Assembly (NCBI GenBank): GCA_015494295.1 | Contig: WGBO01000018.1 | Coordinates: forward strand, 62,001-126,000 | Direction of reading: 5' to 3' | DNA from: Gammaproteobacteria bacterium | Lineage (GTDB): Bacteria; Pseudomonadota; Gammaproteobacteria; DSM-19610 | DNA: 64,000 nucleotides | In this document: positions 1 through 11,234 of the stretch, piece after piece | Numbering within the stretch: the stretch's first letter is position 1 | Layout: every line of letters starts with the position of its first letter | The notes under the pieces: model-generated | What the model was told of the DNA's origin: nothing | The model's database searches: none | Seen by the model: only the letters and a program-made list of their open reading frames with translations | Position numbers and translations under genes: made by a program

Positions 1-1
1 G

Positions 2-868
2 CTGGAGAACATCTACCGCGTGCTGGTGCTGGGGGTGCGCGACTACGTGGAAAAGAACGGTTTCCCCGGGGTGGTGATCGGCCTTTCCGGTGGCATCGAT
101 TCGGCGTTGACGCTGGCCATTGCGGTGGACGCGCTGGGCGCGGAGCGTGTGCAGGCGGTGATGATGCCGTCGCGCTATACCGCCGATATCAGCCGCCAGG
201 ACGCGCGCGCCGAGGCCGAGGCGCTGGGGGTGAGTTATTGTGAGATTTCCATCGAGCCGCCGTTTCACAGTTTCCTGGACGCGCTGTCTGACGCCTTCGC
301 CGGCCGGCCGGCGGACGCCACCGAGGAAAACATCCAGGCGCGCTGCCGCGGCGTTATCCTGATGGCGCTGTCCAACAAGCAGGGTTACATGGTGTTGACC
401 ACGGGTAACAAGAGCGAAATGTCGGTGGGCTACGCGACCCTGTACGGCGACATGGCCGGCGGGTTCGCGCCCATCAAGGACGTGCCCAAGCTGCTGGTGT
501 ATCGCCTGTCGGCGTACCGCAATTCGCTTGGCGGGGTGATTCCGCAACGGGTGCTGGAACGCCCGCCGTCGGCGGAGCTGGCGCCCGACCAGAAGGACGA
601 GGACACGCTGCCGCCCTACGAGCTGCTGGACCCCATCCTGGAGGGCTACATTGAGCGCGACATGAGCGTGCGGGAGCTGGTGGCCCTGGGTTTCGACGCG
701 GACATGGTGCGGCGGATCGCCGCCATGGTGGACCGCAACGAGTACAAGCGGCGCCAGGCGCCGCCGGGCATCCGCATCAGCAAGCGCGCCTTCGGCCGTG
801 ACCGCCGCTACCCCATCACCTCCGGCTTCCTCGACGCGCAACTGGCGCGGGAGCGCGGCGAGGGATGA
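2..868 (+). CDS. nadE: NAD+ synthetase, C-terminal part (5' end outside window)
   Basis: This is the ATP-pyrophosphatase part of NAD+ synthetase, which amidates deamido-NAD to NAD+ in the cytoplasm. The reading frame is open from base 2, so the gene starts upstream and any N-terminal glutaminase domain is out of view. The visible part carries the PP-loop [10 protein letters not shown] (bases 80-109) and the later [14 protein letters not shown] and [10 protein letters not shown] segments typical of the family. The tail ends in a basic region followed by RYPITSGF. glnB follows 72 bases downstream on the same strand; to my knowledge nadE-glnB adjacency recurs in sulfur-oxidising gammaproteobacteria. 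nadA lies at 17.9 kb in this window but is not linked to it. Confidence 0.93.
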   Translation: MENIYRVLVLGVRDYVEKNGFPGVVIGLSGGIDSALTLAIAVDALGAERVQAVMMPSRYTADISRQDARAEAEALGVSYCEISIEPPFHSFLDALSDAFAGRPADATEENIQARCRGVILMALSNKQGYMVLTTGNKSEMSVGYATLYGDMAGGFAPIKDVPKLLVYRLSAYRNSLGGVIPQRVLERPPSAELAPDQKDEDTLPPYELLDPILEGYIERDMSVRELVALGFDADMVRRIAAMVDRNEYKRRQAPPGIRISKRAFGRDRRYPITSGFLDAQLARERGEG

Positions 869-928
869 AATGTTCGATTCCTGGCGGCTCTTTTAGTATT
901 GTTGGCAGCCGGATAACGTAAAACCTAA

Positions 929-1279
<351 letters not shown>

Positions 1280-1299
1280 CCGCGGCACTTTCCGAAACC

Positions 1300-1332
1300 G
1301 CCCGCCCGGCCCCGCGCCGTGCGGGCTTTTTT
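1300..1332 (+). terminator. Rho-independent terminator after glnB
   Basis: GCCCGC (1300-1305) can pair with GCGGGC (1321-1326), followed by six T residues. It lies 20 bases after the glnB stop and just before the convergent end of bamD. Confidence 0.75.
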
Positions 1333-1337
1333 GTGGG

Positions 1338-2078
1338 TCAGGGCGCGCTGGCGCGGGTATTGCGTTCCAGCACACGCTCCGCGTCGCGGGCCAGATCGTC
1401 GAGGCCCATGCGCGTGTAGGCGACCACCAGCACCTGCAGGGCCTCGCGTGCGGCGGGTGTGCGCTGGTAGTTTTCGACCACATAGCGGGCGCGGTTGGCG
1501 GCGGCCACCCAGGCGCCGCGGCGCATGTAGTAGCGTGCTACGTTGATCTCGTATTGCGCAAGCTGGTTGTGCAGGTAGATCAGGCGTTTTCCGGCGTCCT
1601 CGGCATAACGGCTGTCGGGGAATTTTTTCACCAGTGTGGAAAAGTCGGCGAACGCCTCGCGCAACGCGCGGGTGTCGCGTTCCGAGGGTTCGCGCCGGGC
1701 CAGGCGGTCGACGATGCTCATGCCGCGCGTGTAGTTGGCCAGGCCCTTCAGGTAGTAGGCGTAGTCGAGGTGTTCATTGCCCGGGTTGTTGCGGATGAAG
1801 CGGTCGGCGGCGGCGATCGCCGAGTCGGGCTCGTCGAACTTGTAGTAGGCGTAGGCGATTTCGAGTTGCGCCTGCTGGGCGTACTTGCCGAACGGGTAGC
1901 GGGCCTCCAGCTTCTCGAAGGTATTGATGGCGGTCTCGAAGTCCGAGGCGGCCAGAGCATCCTTGGCGCGCTTGTAGAGCTCGTTGGCGGAGAGATTGCC
2001 CAGCTCGTCGTCGCCGGTGGTGGCGCAGCCGAGGGTGAATAAAGCCGCGAGAAGCGGTATAAGGCGTAACCAGTGCAT
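1338..2078 (-). CDS. bamD: Outer membrane assembly lipoprotein BamD (ComL)
   Basis: BamD is the essential lipoprotein of the BAM complex, which folds beta-barrel proteins into the outer membrane from its periplasmic side. The 246-residue product starts at the ATG ending at 2078, with a lipoprotein signal and Cys18 in the sequence LFTLGC. The mature part is built of TPR repeats, including the family segments ARYPFGKYAQQAQLEIAYA and KKFPDSRYAEDAGKRL. The open frame continues far upstream, but only this start gives a signal peptide. It is divergent from rluD with 73 bases between them, the bamD/rluD arrangement common in gammaproteobacteria. bamC lies at 62.4 kb in this window. Confidence 0.94.
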   Translation of the reverse strand: MHWLRLIPLLAALFTLGCATTGDDELGNLSANELYKRAKDALAASDFETAINTFEKLEARYPFGKYAQQAQLEIAYAYYKFDEPDSAIAAADRFIRNNPGNEHLDYAYYLKGLANYTRGMSIVDRLARREPSERDTRALREAFADFSTLVKKFPDSRYAEDAGKRLIYLHNQLAQYEINVARYYMRRGAWVAAANRARYVVENYQRTPAAREALQVLVVAYTRMGLDDLARDAERVLERNTRASAP

Positions 2079-2151
2079 CTGCCATTTTTTCCGGTTTTGA
2101 AAATCGAACCCAATTGTAAGGCCGCGACACGGCCGTTGGCCACCTGATTCC

Positions 2152-3099
2152 ATGCCAGAAACCATATATCTCGAAGGGCGCGTGCCCGAGACCGCGGCAG
2201 GCAAGCGCCTCGACCAGGTGCTGGCGGCGCTGTTTCCGCAGTTTTCGCGCAGCCGCCTGCAACAGTGGACGCGCCAGGGACAGGTGCGGGTCGACGGTGC
2301 GGCAGCGACGGTGCGGCAGCGGGTGCTGGGCGGCGAGGCGGTGGAAATCCGCGCGCGGCTGGAGGACGAGGCCGATGTCAAACCCCAGGCGCTGGATCTG
2401 GATATCGTCCACCAGGACGTGCAGGTCCTGGTGATCAACAAGCCGGCCGGACTGGTGGTGCACCCGGCGGCCGGCAACCGCGAGGGCACGTTGCAGAACG
2501 GCCTGCTGTACCTCGATCCCGGGCTGGCGAGCGTGCCGCGCGCCGGCATCGTGCACCGGCTGGACAAGGATACCAGCGGCCTGATGGTGGTGGCGCGCAC
2601 GCTGGAAGCGCACACCTCGCTGGTGGCGCAGTTGCAGGCGCGCAGCGTCAGTCGCCACTACCTGGCGCTGGTGCACAGCGTGCTGACCGCCGGCGGTACC
2701 ATTGAGGCGCCAATCGGGCGACACCCGAAAGATCGTCTGCGCATGGCCGTGGTCGAGTCCGGCAAGCCGGCGGTCAGTCACTATCGGGTCGTGGAGCGCT
2801 TTGCCGCCCACACCCTGGTCGAGGTGCGGCTGGAAACCGGCCGGACCCACCAGATACGCGTGCACATGGCCCATATCCACTGCCCGCTGGTGGGCGACCC
2901 GGTCTATGGCGGGCGCTTGCGCATCCCGCGCGGCGCGTCGCCGCGCCTGCGCGAGGCGCTGCAGGGGTTCCGCCGGCAGGCCCTGCACGCGCGGCGGCTG
3001 GCCTTCGTACACCCGGGCAGCGGCGAGGAGGTGGCCTGGGAAGCCGGACCGCCGGCGGATTTCACCGCCCTGCTCGACGTGCTCAGGTCGGAGTCATGA
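2152..3099 (+). CDS. rluD: 23S rRNA pseudouridine synthase RluD
   Basis: RluD converts U1911, U1915 and U1917 of 23S rRNA to pseudouridine in helix 69. The 315-residue protein has an N-terminal S4 RNA-binding domain (about residues 15-75, with SRSRLQQWTRQGQVRVDG) and a catalytic domain with the signature HRLDKDTSGLMVVA. The catalytic Asp is about residue 138. A second family motif, LETGRTHQIRVHM, is also present. The length matches E. coli RluD (326). The stop codon overlaps the pgeF start as ATGA, so the two are co-translated. Confidence 0.95.
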   Translation: MPETIYLEGRVPETAAGKRLDQVLAALFPQFSRSRLQQWTRQGQVRVDGAAATVRQRVLGGEAVEIRARLEDEADVKPQALDLDIVHQDVQVLVINKPAGLVVHPAAGNREGTLQNGLLYLDPGLASVPRAGIVHRLDKDTSGLMVVARTLEAHTSLVAQLQARSVSRHYLALVHSVLTAGGTIEAPIGRHPKDRLRMAVVESGKPAVSHYRVVERFAAHTLVEVRLETGRTHQIRVHMAHIHCPLVGDPVYGGRLRIPRGASPRLREALQGFRRQALHARRLAFVHPGSGEEVAWEAGPPADFTALLDVLRSES

Positions 3100-3821
3100 T
3101 CGTCCCGGACTGGCCGGCGCCGGCCAATGTGGCCGCCGCCAGCACCACCCGGCGTGGCGGTTTCAGTCGTGGCCCGTGGAGCAGTTTCAACCTCGCCGAC
3201 CACGTCGGTGACGACGCGGCGGCGGTGCGCGCCAACCGCCGCCGTCTGCGCGAGCGCCTGGACCTGCCGGCCGAGCCCTGCTGGTTGTCGCAGGTGCACG
3301 GCGCCGGGGTGGTGGAGGCCGGTGACGCCTGTTCCCGGCCGCCGCGGGCCGACGCCAGCGTGGCGCGCGCTCCCGGGCGGGTGAGCGTGGTGCTGACGGC
3401 CGATTGCCTGCCAGCCCTGTTCTGCGACCGCGCCGGTCGTTGTGTCGCCGCCGCGCACGCCGGCTGGCGCGGGCTGGCGGCCGGTGTGCTGGAGCAGACG
3501 GTGGCCAGCATGAGGGTGGATCCCGGCGATATCCTGGTCTGGCTGGGTCCCGCCATCGGCCCCGCCGCCTTCGAGGTTGGCGCCGAGGTCCGGACCGCCT
3601 TCGTGCATGCCGATCCGGCCGCGGCCGAAGCTTTCGAGGCGCGGCCGGGGGAACGCTGGCTGGCCGATCTCCACGCGCTGGCGCGCCTGCGTCTGGCGGC
3701 GGCGGGCGTCGACGCCGTGTACGGTGGCGGGCGATGCACCTGGCGCGAGCGCGACACATTCTATTCCTACCGCCGCGATGGCGTAACCGGCCGCATGGCT
3801 TCGCTGGTGTGGCTGCGCTAG
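3096..3821 (+). CDS. pgeF: Laccase-domain protein (YfiH/PgeF family)
   Basis: A 241-residue member of the multicopper-oxidase-like YfiH family. E. coli YfiH (PgeF) acts in peptidoglycan quality control, and relatives have been shown to have purine nucleoside phosphorylase activity. The zinc-site segments are visible: SQVHGAGVVEA, LTADCLPALFCD, AAAHAGWRGLAAGV and GPAIGPAAFEVG. The C-terminus YRRDGVTGRMASLVWL is typical. The start overlaps the rluD stop (ATGA); rluD-yfiH-clpB is the order in E. coli, and clpB follows here 2.1 kb downstream after three inserted genes. Confidence 0.92.
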   Translation: MIVPDWPAPANVAAASTTRRGGFSRGPWSSFNLADHVGDDAAAVRANRRRLRERLDLPAEPCWLSQVHGAGVVEAGDACSRPPRADASVARAPGRVSVVLTADCLPALFCDRAGRCVAAAHAGWRGLAAGVLEQTVASMRVDPGDILVWLGPAIGPAAFEVGAEVRTAFVHADPAAAEAFEARPGERWLADLHALARLRLAAAGVDAVYGGGRCTWRERDTFYSYRRDGVTGRMASLVWLR

Positions 3822-3894
3822 GCGCGGTGCGGCACAAGGCGCGCGTTGCGGTATACTGCCCGGCTTTCCCGGCGGACCGGTTGCGGACGATCGA

Positions 3895-4680
3895 ATGACC
3901 CTGTTGCAGTGGATACTGTTGTTCAGCCTTCTCGGCGGCGTGCTCAGCGTGCTGGCGGCGGGACTGTTCCTGTTGCTGCCGGTGCCGGTGCGCACCCGCC
4001 TGCTGCCACACGCGGTCAGCTTCGCCATCGGGGCCTTGCTCGGCGCGGCCCTGCTGGGCCTGTTGCCGCACGCACTGGAGAGCGTGCGGGACGGCGATTT
4101 CCACGCCATCACCGGTGCCGTGCTGCTTGGCCTGTTCGGTTTTTTCGTGCTGGAAAAGCTGGTGCTGTGGCGCCATTGCCACCACGAACACTGTGAAATC
4201 CACCAGCCGGACGTCGCCAGTCACGTCCACCCGGCGGCCGGTACCCTGATCCTGATCGGCGACGGCCTGCACAATTTCATCGACGGTGTGCTGATCGGCG
4301 CGGCGTTTCTGACCGACATCCACCTCGGCATCGTCACGGCGCTGGCGGTCGCGGCCCACGAGATCCCGCAGGAAGTCGGGGATTTCGCGGTGTTGCTGCA
4401 CAGCGGTTTTTCCACCGCGCGCGCCTTCCTGTTCAACCTGTTGTCGAGTCTGGCGACGGTGGTCGGCGGCGTGCTGGCCTATTACGGTCTGGGGGAGATG
4501 CAGGCGGCGCTGCCCTACGTGCTGGCGGTGGCGGCGTCGAGTTTCATCTATGTCGCGGTGGCTGACCTGATACCGGGCCTGCACCGGCGCGCCGAGTTCA
4601 GCGCCACCCTCAAGCAGATGCTGCTGATCGGCGCAGGCGTCGGTCTCATCTATCTGACCCATTCGACGCTGCACAGTTGA
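3895..4680 (+). CDS. ZIP-family divalent metal transporter
   Basis: An inner-membrane protein of 261 residues with about eight predicted membrane helices. It fits the ZIP family, which imports zinc or other divalent metals. A His-rich loop between helices 3 and 4 (WRHCHHEHCEIHQ, about residues 92-104) and the metal-site helices DGLHNFIDGVLIGAAF and AVAAHEIPQEVGDFAVL are clear. A -10-like TATACT at 3852-3857 may serve this gene, but no matching -35 is obvious. The next gene is 106 bases downstream. The metal specificity cannot be read from sequence. Confidence 0.88.
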   Translation: MTLLQWILLFSLLGGVLSVLAAGLFLLLPVPVRTRLLPHAVSFAIGALLGAALLGLLPHALESVRDGDFHAITGAVLLGLFGFFVLEKLVLWRHCHHEHCEIHQPDVASHVHPAAGTLILIGDGLHNFIDGVLIGAAFLTDIHLGIVTALAVAAHEIPQEVGDFAVLLHSGFSTARAFLFNLLSSLATVVGGVLAYYGLGEMQAALPYVLAVAASSFIYVAVADLIPGLHRRAEFSATLKQMLLIGAGVGLIYLTHSTLHS

Positions 4681-4786
4681 ACGGCGCGGCTTCGCCCGTG
4701 CGGGGCGTCACGGTTTCTTCACTTGTCTGGCGTGGGCGGCGCTGCGTATAGTCTCGTCTGGTTTTCGTACTGCAAGGATGGTTTGC

Positions 4787-5308
4787 ATGGCAAACTGGTA
4801 CATGTTGACGCTGGTTGGCCGGGACCGGCCAGGTATCGTCGCCCGGGTGACCTCGGCCCTGTTCGAGGCGGGCTGCAATCTCGGCGAGACCTCCATGATC
4901 CGGCTCGGCGACAATTTCACGGTGATGATGCTGGTGCGCAGCGAGGCCGACGAGTCCGGCCTGAGGGCGGCGCTGGCGCCGGTGCTGGAAGACCTTGCGC
5001 TGGTGCTGCACGTCGACCCCGCCAGCGGCGAACGGCACCCGCGTCCGGTGCCGGATGTACGCATCCTGGTGCACGGCGCCGACCGCACCGGCATCGTTTC
5101 ACAGGTGACGGCGCGCGCCGCCGACGCCGGACTCAATATCCTGGACCTGGAGTCCGACGTCGGTGGCAGTGACGAGGAACCCATCTATATCCTCCAGATC
5201 GAAGGGGTCGCAACGCGGGGCGTCGAGGCCATCGAATCGGCGCTGGCGCCGTTGCAGGCCGATGGCGTCAAGGTGGACGTCCAGCCCATCGACACCATGA
5301 TCGGCTGA
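4787..5308 (+). CDS. Two-ACT-domain protein, GcvR-like regulator
   Basis: A 173-residue protein with two ACT domains. The first begins YMLTLVGRDRPGIVARVTSAL and the second begins with VRILVHGADRTGIVSQVTARA. This layout matches the glycine cleavage repressor GcvR and its paralogues, which act through ligand binding rather than a DNA-binding domain. An ATG nine bases upstream (4778) is in frame, but AAGG at 4774-4777 is correctly spaced only for 4787. The peptide deformylase gene starts three bases after the stop, so the two form an operon. A second, separate GcvR-like gene at 60.7 kb sits in the canonical gcvR position. Confidence 0.85.
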   Translation: MANWYMLTLVGRDRPGIVARVTSALFEAGCNLGETSMIRLGDNFTVMMLVRSEADESGLRAALAPVLEDLALVLHVDPASGERHPRPVPDVRILVHGADRTGIVSQVTARAADAGLNILDLESDVGGSDEEPIYILQIEGVATRGVEAIESALAPLQADGVKVDVQPIDTMIG

Positions 5309-5311
5309 ACC

Positions 5312-5812
5312 GTGTCCGTGCTCGATATTCTCGTCTATCCCGACGAACGGCTGCGTCAGGTCTCGGCGCCGGTGCAGGCCTTCGATGGCGCCCTTCAGGA
5401 GAAGATCGACGTCCTGGAGGCCACCCGGCTGGCCGGGCCCGGCGCGGTCGGCATCGCCGCGCCCCAGACCGGCTGGTTCGAGCGCGTCATGATCGTCGAC
5501 GTGTCCGGCCGCAAGAAGACCGCCAGCCACGGCCACCTGATCCTGGTGAATCCCGAGATCACCGAGTGGGAAGGCTGGGTGATGGGGCGGGAAGGCTGCC
5601 TGTCGGTGCCCGACTACACGGGCAACGTGCTGCGCGCCGAAAAAATTCACCTCGAGGCCTTTGATCGCGACGGAAACCCGCTATCTTTTGACATGGAGGG
5701 CTTCGAGGCGCGCGCCATCCAGCACGAGCTGGACCATCTGGACGGCCTGCTGTTTCTCGATCGCCTGGTGAGCCGGCGTCAGGACCTGTTCCGGCGCAAG
5801 AACTACAAGTAG
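5312..5812 (+). CDS. def: Peptide deformylase (divergent copy)
   Basis: Removes the formyl group from nascent N-termini using Fe2+ bound by one Cys and two His. The 166-residue protein has motif 2 EGCLSVP (residues 94-100, metal Cys96) and motif 3 HELDH (138-142), so the metal site is intact. Motif 1 reads AVGIAAPQ (45-52), with Ala where most enzymes have the first Gly. The start is GTG at 5312, three bases after the ACT gene. It is not linked to fmt, the usual partner of the housekeeping copy, so this is probably a second deformylase. Confidence 0.88.
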   Translation: MSVLDILVYPDERLRQVSAPVQAFDGALQEKIDVLEATRLAGPGAVGIAAPQTGWFERVMIVDVSGRKKTASHGHLILVNPEITEWEGWVMGREGCLSVPDYTGNVLRAEKIHLEAFDRDGNPLSFDMEGFEARAIQHELDHLDGLLFLDRLVSRRQDLFRRKNYK

Positions 5813-5887
5813 GCCGGGTGTCAGGCCACGTTCCGGTCATCCGGAGCGCGGGAAGGGCGAAAAACGCCGCATATCCCGCCCGGATCT

Positions 5888-5915
5888 GTTGAAAAGCCGG
5901 TTTTGCCCCCCATAT
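5888..5915 (+). promoter_or_regulatory. Heat-shock (sigma-32) promoter of clpB
   Basis: GTTGAAA (5888-5894) and CCCCATAT (5908-5915) are separated by 13 bases. This is a near-perfect match to the RpoH consensus CTTGAAA, 11-15 bases, CCCCATNT. The clpB ATG follows 40 bases after the -10 element. Confidence 0.85.
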
Positions 5916-5954
5916 GTTGTTCCATCGAAGATTTTCAACGGGAGAACCCTGATC

Positions 5955-8552
<2,598 letters not shown>

Positions 8553-8574
8553 ACACGGCAGCGCCGTTGAAACA

Positions 8575-8607
8575 AACCCCGTCCGGTTTCCGGGCGGGGT
8601 TTTCTTT
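8575..8607 (+). terminator. Rho-independent terminator after clpB
   Basis: AACCCCGTCCGG pairs with the following CCGGGCGGGGTT around a short loop and runs into TTCTTTT. It lies 22 bases after the clpB stop. Confidence 0.85.
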
Positions 8608-8771
8608 TGGGCGAGATAAAATCTTGCCGCTCAAAGGCTTGTGTTTCCCGGCAAGGTTATCGGTGGCCGGTGGCGGGGTGAATTTCGCGCTTGAAGGAAA
8701 ACCGGCGAATCCGTAGTATGGCCCGGTCTTTGGCGCATGCCGGAACAAAAAAACAGCTTGGAGGAGGAATT

Positions 8772-9353
8772 ATGATAAAACAAAAGACCCTGGCGGCCGT
8801 GCTCGCCGGTGCGCTGGTGCTGGGCCTTTCCCCGGTGGCAAACGCAGCAAAAGGTTTCAGCTACAGCTATGCCGACGTTGGCTACCAGTTGACCGACGGT
8901 GACGGTGTCGATTTCAACAACGGCTTCGTCGACGCCTCGTTCGGCATTTTCGACATGTTCGCCCTGCGTGCCGCTTTCCGCCGTGGCAACACCGACGACG
9001 TTCCCGGTGACAACCTGGACCTGACCGAATTCCGCTATGGTGGCACGGGACACTACGCGGTCATGAAGAAACTGGACGTGTTTGGTGAGCTGATGGCTTT
9101 CAACGCCGAACTGAACAGCAACCAGACCACCCGCAAGGACGTCGGTTTCAGTTACGCCGCCGGTGTGCGTTTCAGGGCCGCCAAGAAACTCGAACTCAAC
9201 GCCAGCTACAAGTACCTGTCGGGTGACGTGGACGACGACTTCGGCACGGTCGGCGCGGTGCTGAAATTCAGCAAGGCCTTCTCCGGTTCGGCGAACGCCA
9301 GCTTCGGCAGCGATATCAACGAATACTTCATCGGTGTGCGCCTGAACTTCTGA
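8772..9353 (+). CDS. Small outer-membrane beta-barrel protein
   Basis: A 193-residue secreted protein with a clear signal peptide (cleavage near ANA-AKG, residue 26). The mature part of about 167 residues alternates polar and hydrophobic residues and ends in a C-terminal Phe (GVRLNF). This is the pattern of an eight-strand OmpA/OmpX-like barrel recognised by the BAM complex. The start at 8772 has a strong GGAGGAGGAA ribosome site (8760-8769). No enzymatic motif is seen. It stands alone between two terminators. Function unknown; a structural or surface role is inferred only. Confidence 0.8.
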   Translation: MIKQKTLAAVLAGALVLGLSPVANAAKGFSYSYADVGYQLTDGDGVDFNNGFVDASFGIFDMFALRAAFRRGNTDDVPGDNLDLTEFRYGGTGHYAVMKKLDVFGELMAFNAELNSNQTTRKDVGFSYAAGVRFRAAKKLELNASYKYLSGDVDDDFGTVGAVLKFSKAFSGSANASFGSDINEYFIGVRLNF

Positions 9354-9375
9354 TCCTGCCTCACACCGCACACCG

Positions 9376-9407
9376 AACCCGCCCGCCTCACCGCCGGCGG
9401 GTTTTTT
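9376..9407 (+). terminator. Rho-independent terminator after the beta-barrel gene
   Basis: AACCCGCC (9376-9383) pairs with GGCGGGTT (9396-9403) and ends in a run of six T residues. Confidence 0.85.
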
Positions 9408-9430
9408 GTGCCCCTGAACTTCCCATGGAG

Positions 9431-10294
9431 TCAGGGTTTTTGTTCGCCTTTGGAGACGCCCAGCAGGATGCGGTCCATGACGCGGGTGGTGAGGACGCGT
9501 TTCAGGCCGCCGAACAGCCAGGTCGGGAAGGTGACGTAGTAGCGGGGCCTGGGGCGCGGGTGTCGCAGTGCGGTGAGCACTCTGTCCACCACGGCTTCCG
9601 GGGGCAGGGTGAAGGGGGCCGCGGGGCCCGCCTTGCGCAGCCGTTTTTCGGTGGCGAGGTAGGCGTCGCGATGGGCGCTGTGTTCGACATCGATATTGCG
9701 CCGGAAGGCGGCCCAGGCGTTTTCGCGGAAGCGGCTGGTGATCGGGCCGGGTTCGATCAGGATTGCGTGGATGCCGGTGCCGGCCAGTTCCAGACGCAGG
9801 GTGTCGTATAGCCCTTCCAGGGCGTACTTGCTGGCGTTGTAGGCGCCGCGGTAGGCCAGCGACACGAACCCCAGCACCGAGCTGTTCTGGATGATGCGGC
9901 CCTCGCCGGCCTCGCGCATCCAGGGCAGGACGCGGTTGGTCAGTTCCAGCGTGCCGAACACGTTGGTCTCGAACTGGGCGCGCAGCGCGTCCCGGGACAG
10001 GTCCTCGACGGCGCCCGGCTGGCCGAAGCCGGCATTGTTGAACAGGCCGTACAGGCGGCCCCCGGTGCGCTCCCTCACGGCTTCGACGGCCGCGGCGATG
10101 GATTCGCTGTCGTCCAGATCCAGCCTGATGCAATCCAGTCCCTCGTGGTTCAACCGTTTGACATCCCTGGGATTCCTGGCGCTCGCTATGATCCGGTAGC
10201 CCTGTTTCGCGAGTACATGGGCCGCGCAGTGGCCGATGCCGCTGGAACAACCGGTCACCAGTACCGCCCGATGCTTCGCGGTATCACCGTTCAT
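9431..10294 (-). CDS. Short-chain dehydrogenase/reductase
   Basis: A classical SDR oxidoreductase of 287 residues using NAD(P)(H). The cofactor motif TGCSSGIG lies at residues 14-21, the NNAG motif occurs in LFNNAGFGQPG, and the catalytic Ser and YxxxK are in SSVLGFVSL and YNASK. The basic residue in SARN just after beta-2 suggests NADPH. The C-terminal 60 residues are Pro/Arg-rich and contain a hydrophobic stretch near YVTFPTWLFGG, seen in SDRs that act on lipids or retinol-like substrates. The substrate cannot be assigned. The gene is a single minus-strand unit between plus-strand genes. Confidence 0.88.
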   Translation of the reverse strand: MNGDTAKHRAVLVTGCSSGIGHCAAHVLAKQGYRIIASARNPRDVKRLNHEGLDCIRLDLDDSESIAAAVEAVRERTGGRLYGLFNNAGFGQPGAVEDLSRDALRAQFETNVFGTLELTNRVLPWMREAGEGRIIQNSSVLGFVSLAYRGAYNASKYALEGLYDTLRLELAGTGIHAILIEPGPITSRFRENAWAAFRRNIDVEHSAHRDAYLATEKRLRKAGPAAPFTLPPEAVVDRVLTALRHPRPRPRYYVTFPTWLFGGLKRVLTTRVMDRILLGVSKGEQKP

Positions 10295-10432
10295 GGTGCA
10301 AGCCGTTCAGTTTGTAGGGGATTTTCCGGCGGGCGGGTTTCCCGGCGCGACGATTGTTTATTCAAGAAACCTCCGGTTGCGGCGATATAGCGGGTAAGAA
10401 TTTCTAGCGTACCGTTAACGGAGTAACAATTC

Positions 10433-11203
10433 ATGGATCTCGCCACTCTTATCGGTTTGCTTGGCGCCGTCGGTATCATCGCCGCGGCAATGGTGCTGGG
10501 CGGAAGTGTGCTGCTGTTTATCAACGTTCCGTCCTTGCTGATCGTGGTGGTTGGGTCAATGTTCGCGGTGCTCATCAAGTTCCCCATCGGGCACTTTTTC
10601 GGGGCGTTCAAGATCGCCATGAAGGCCTTCTTCGCCAAGAGTGAAGATCCCAGGAAGCTGATCGAGGAAGGTGTGAACCTCGCCAACATCGCGCGCAAGG
10701 AAGGCGTGCTGGGGCTGGAAGGCCAGGATATCGACAACGAGTTTCTCAAGCGCGGCATCCAGATGTGTGTCGATGGTCATGAACCCGAGTTCGTGCGCAC
10801 CATGTTGAGCAAGGATATCAACCTCACCATCGAGCGTCATGAACGCGGCCAGGCCATTTTCAAGGCCATGGGTGACGTGGCGCCCGCCATGGGCATGATC
10901 GGTACGCTGATCGGCCTGGTGCAGATGCTGTCGGCCATGGACGATCCCAAGGCGATCGGGCCGGCCATGGCGGTGGCCCTGTTGACCACTCTCTATGGCG
11001 CCATCATGGCCACCGTGTTCGCATTGCCGATTGCCGACAAGCTTGCAATTCGCAGTCAGGACGAGCGTCTCAACAAGGCCCTCATCCTGGAAACCATCAG
11101 TTCCATCCAGGAAGGCCTGAACCCGCGCGTCATGGAGGATCTGCTCAAGACCTACCTGCCCGAAAACCAGCGCGACGGCGTCGGCGAAGCCGATGCGGCC
11201 TGA
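10433..11203 (+). CDS. pomA: Flagellar motor stator protein PomA/MotA
   Basis: The A subunit of the flagellar stator, an inner-membrane ion channel that drives rotor torque. The 256 residues show four membrane segments: helices 1-2 at the N-terminus (about 5-25 and 30-50) and helices 3-4 around GMIGTLIGLVQML and AVALLTTLYGAIMATV. Between them is a cytoplasmic torque loop rich in charged residues. The short length and DLATLIGLLGA start resemble sodium-type PomA more than proton-type MotA (about 295 residues); the ion is an inference. pomB starts 31 bases downstream. Confidence 0.88.
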   Translation: MDLATLIGLLGAVGIIAAAMVLGGSVLLFINVPSLLIVVVGSMFAVLIKFPIGHFFGAFKIAMKAFFAKSEDPRKLIEEGVNLANIARKEGVLGLEGQDIDNEFLKRGIQMCVDGHEPEFVRTMLSKDINLTIERHERGQAIFKAMGDVAPAMGMIGTLIGLVQMLSAMDDPKAIGPAMAVALLTTLYGAIMATVFALPIADKLAIRSQDERLNKALILETISSIQEGLNPRVMEDLLKTYLPENQRDGVGEADAA

Positions 11204-11234
11204 TCGGCGCGGATTATGACAAGGAGCGTCTGGC

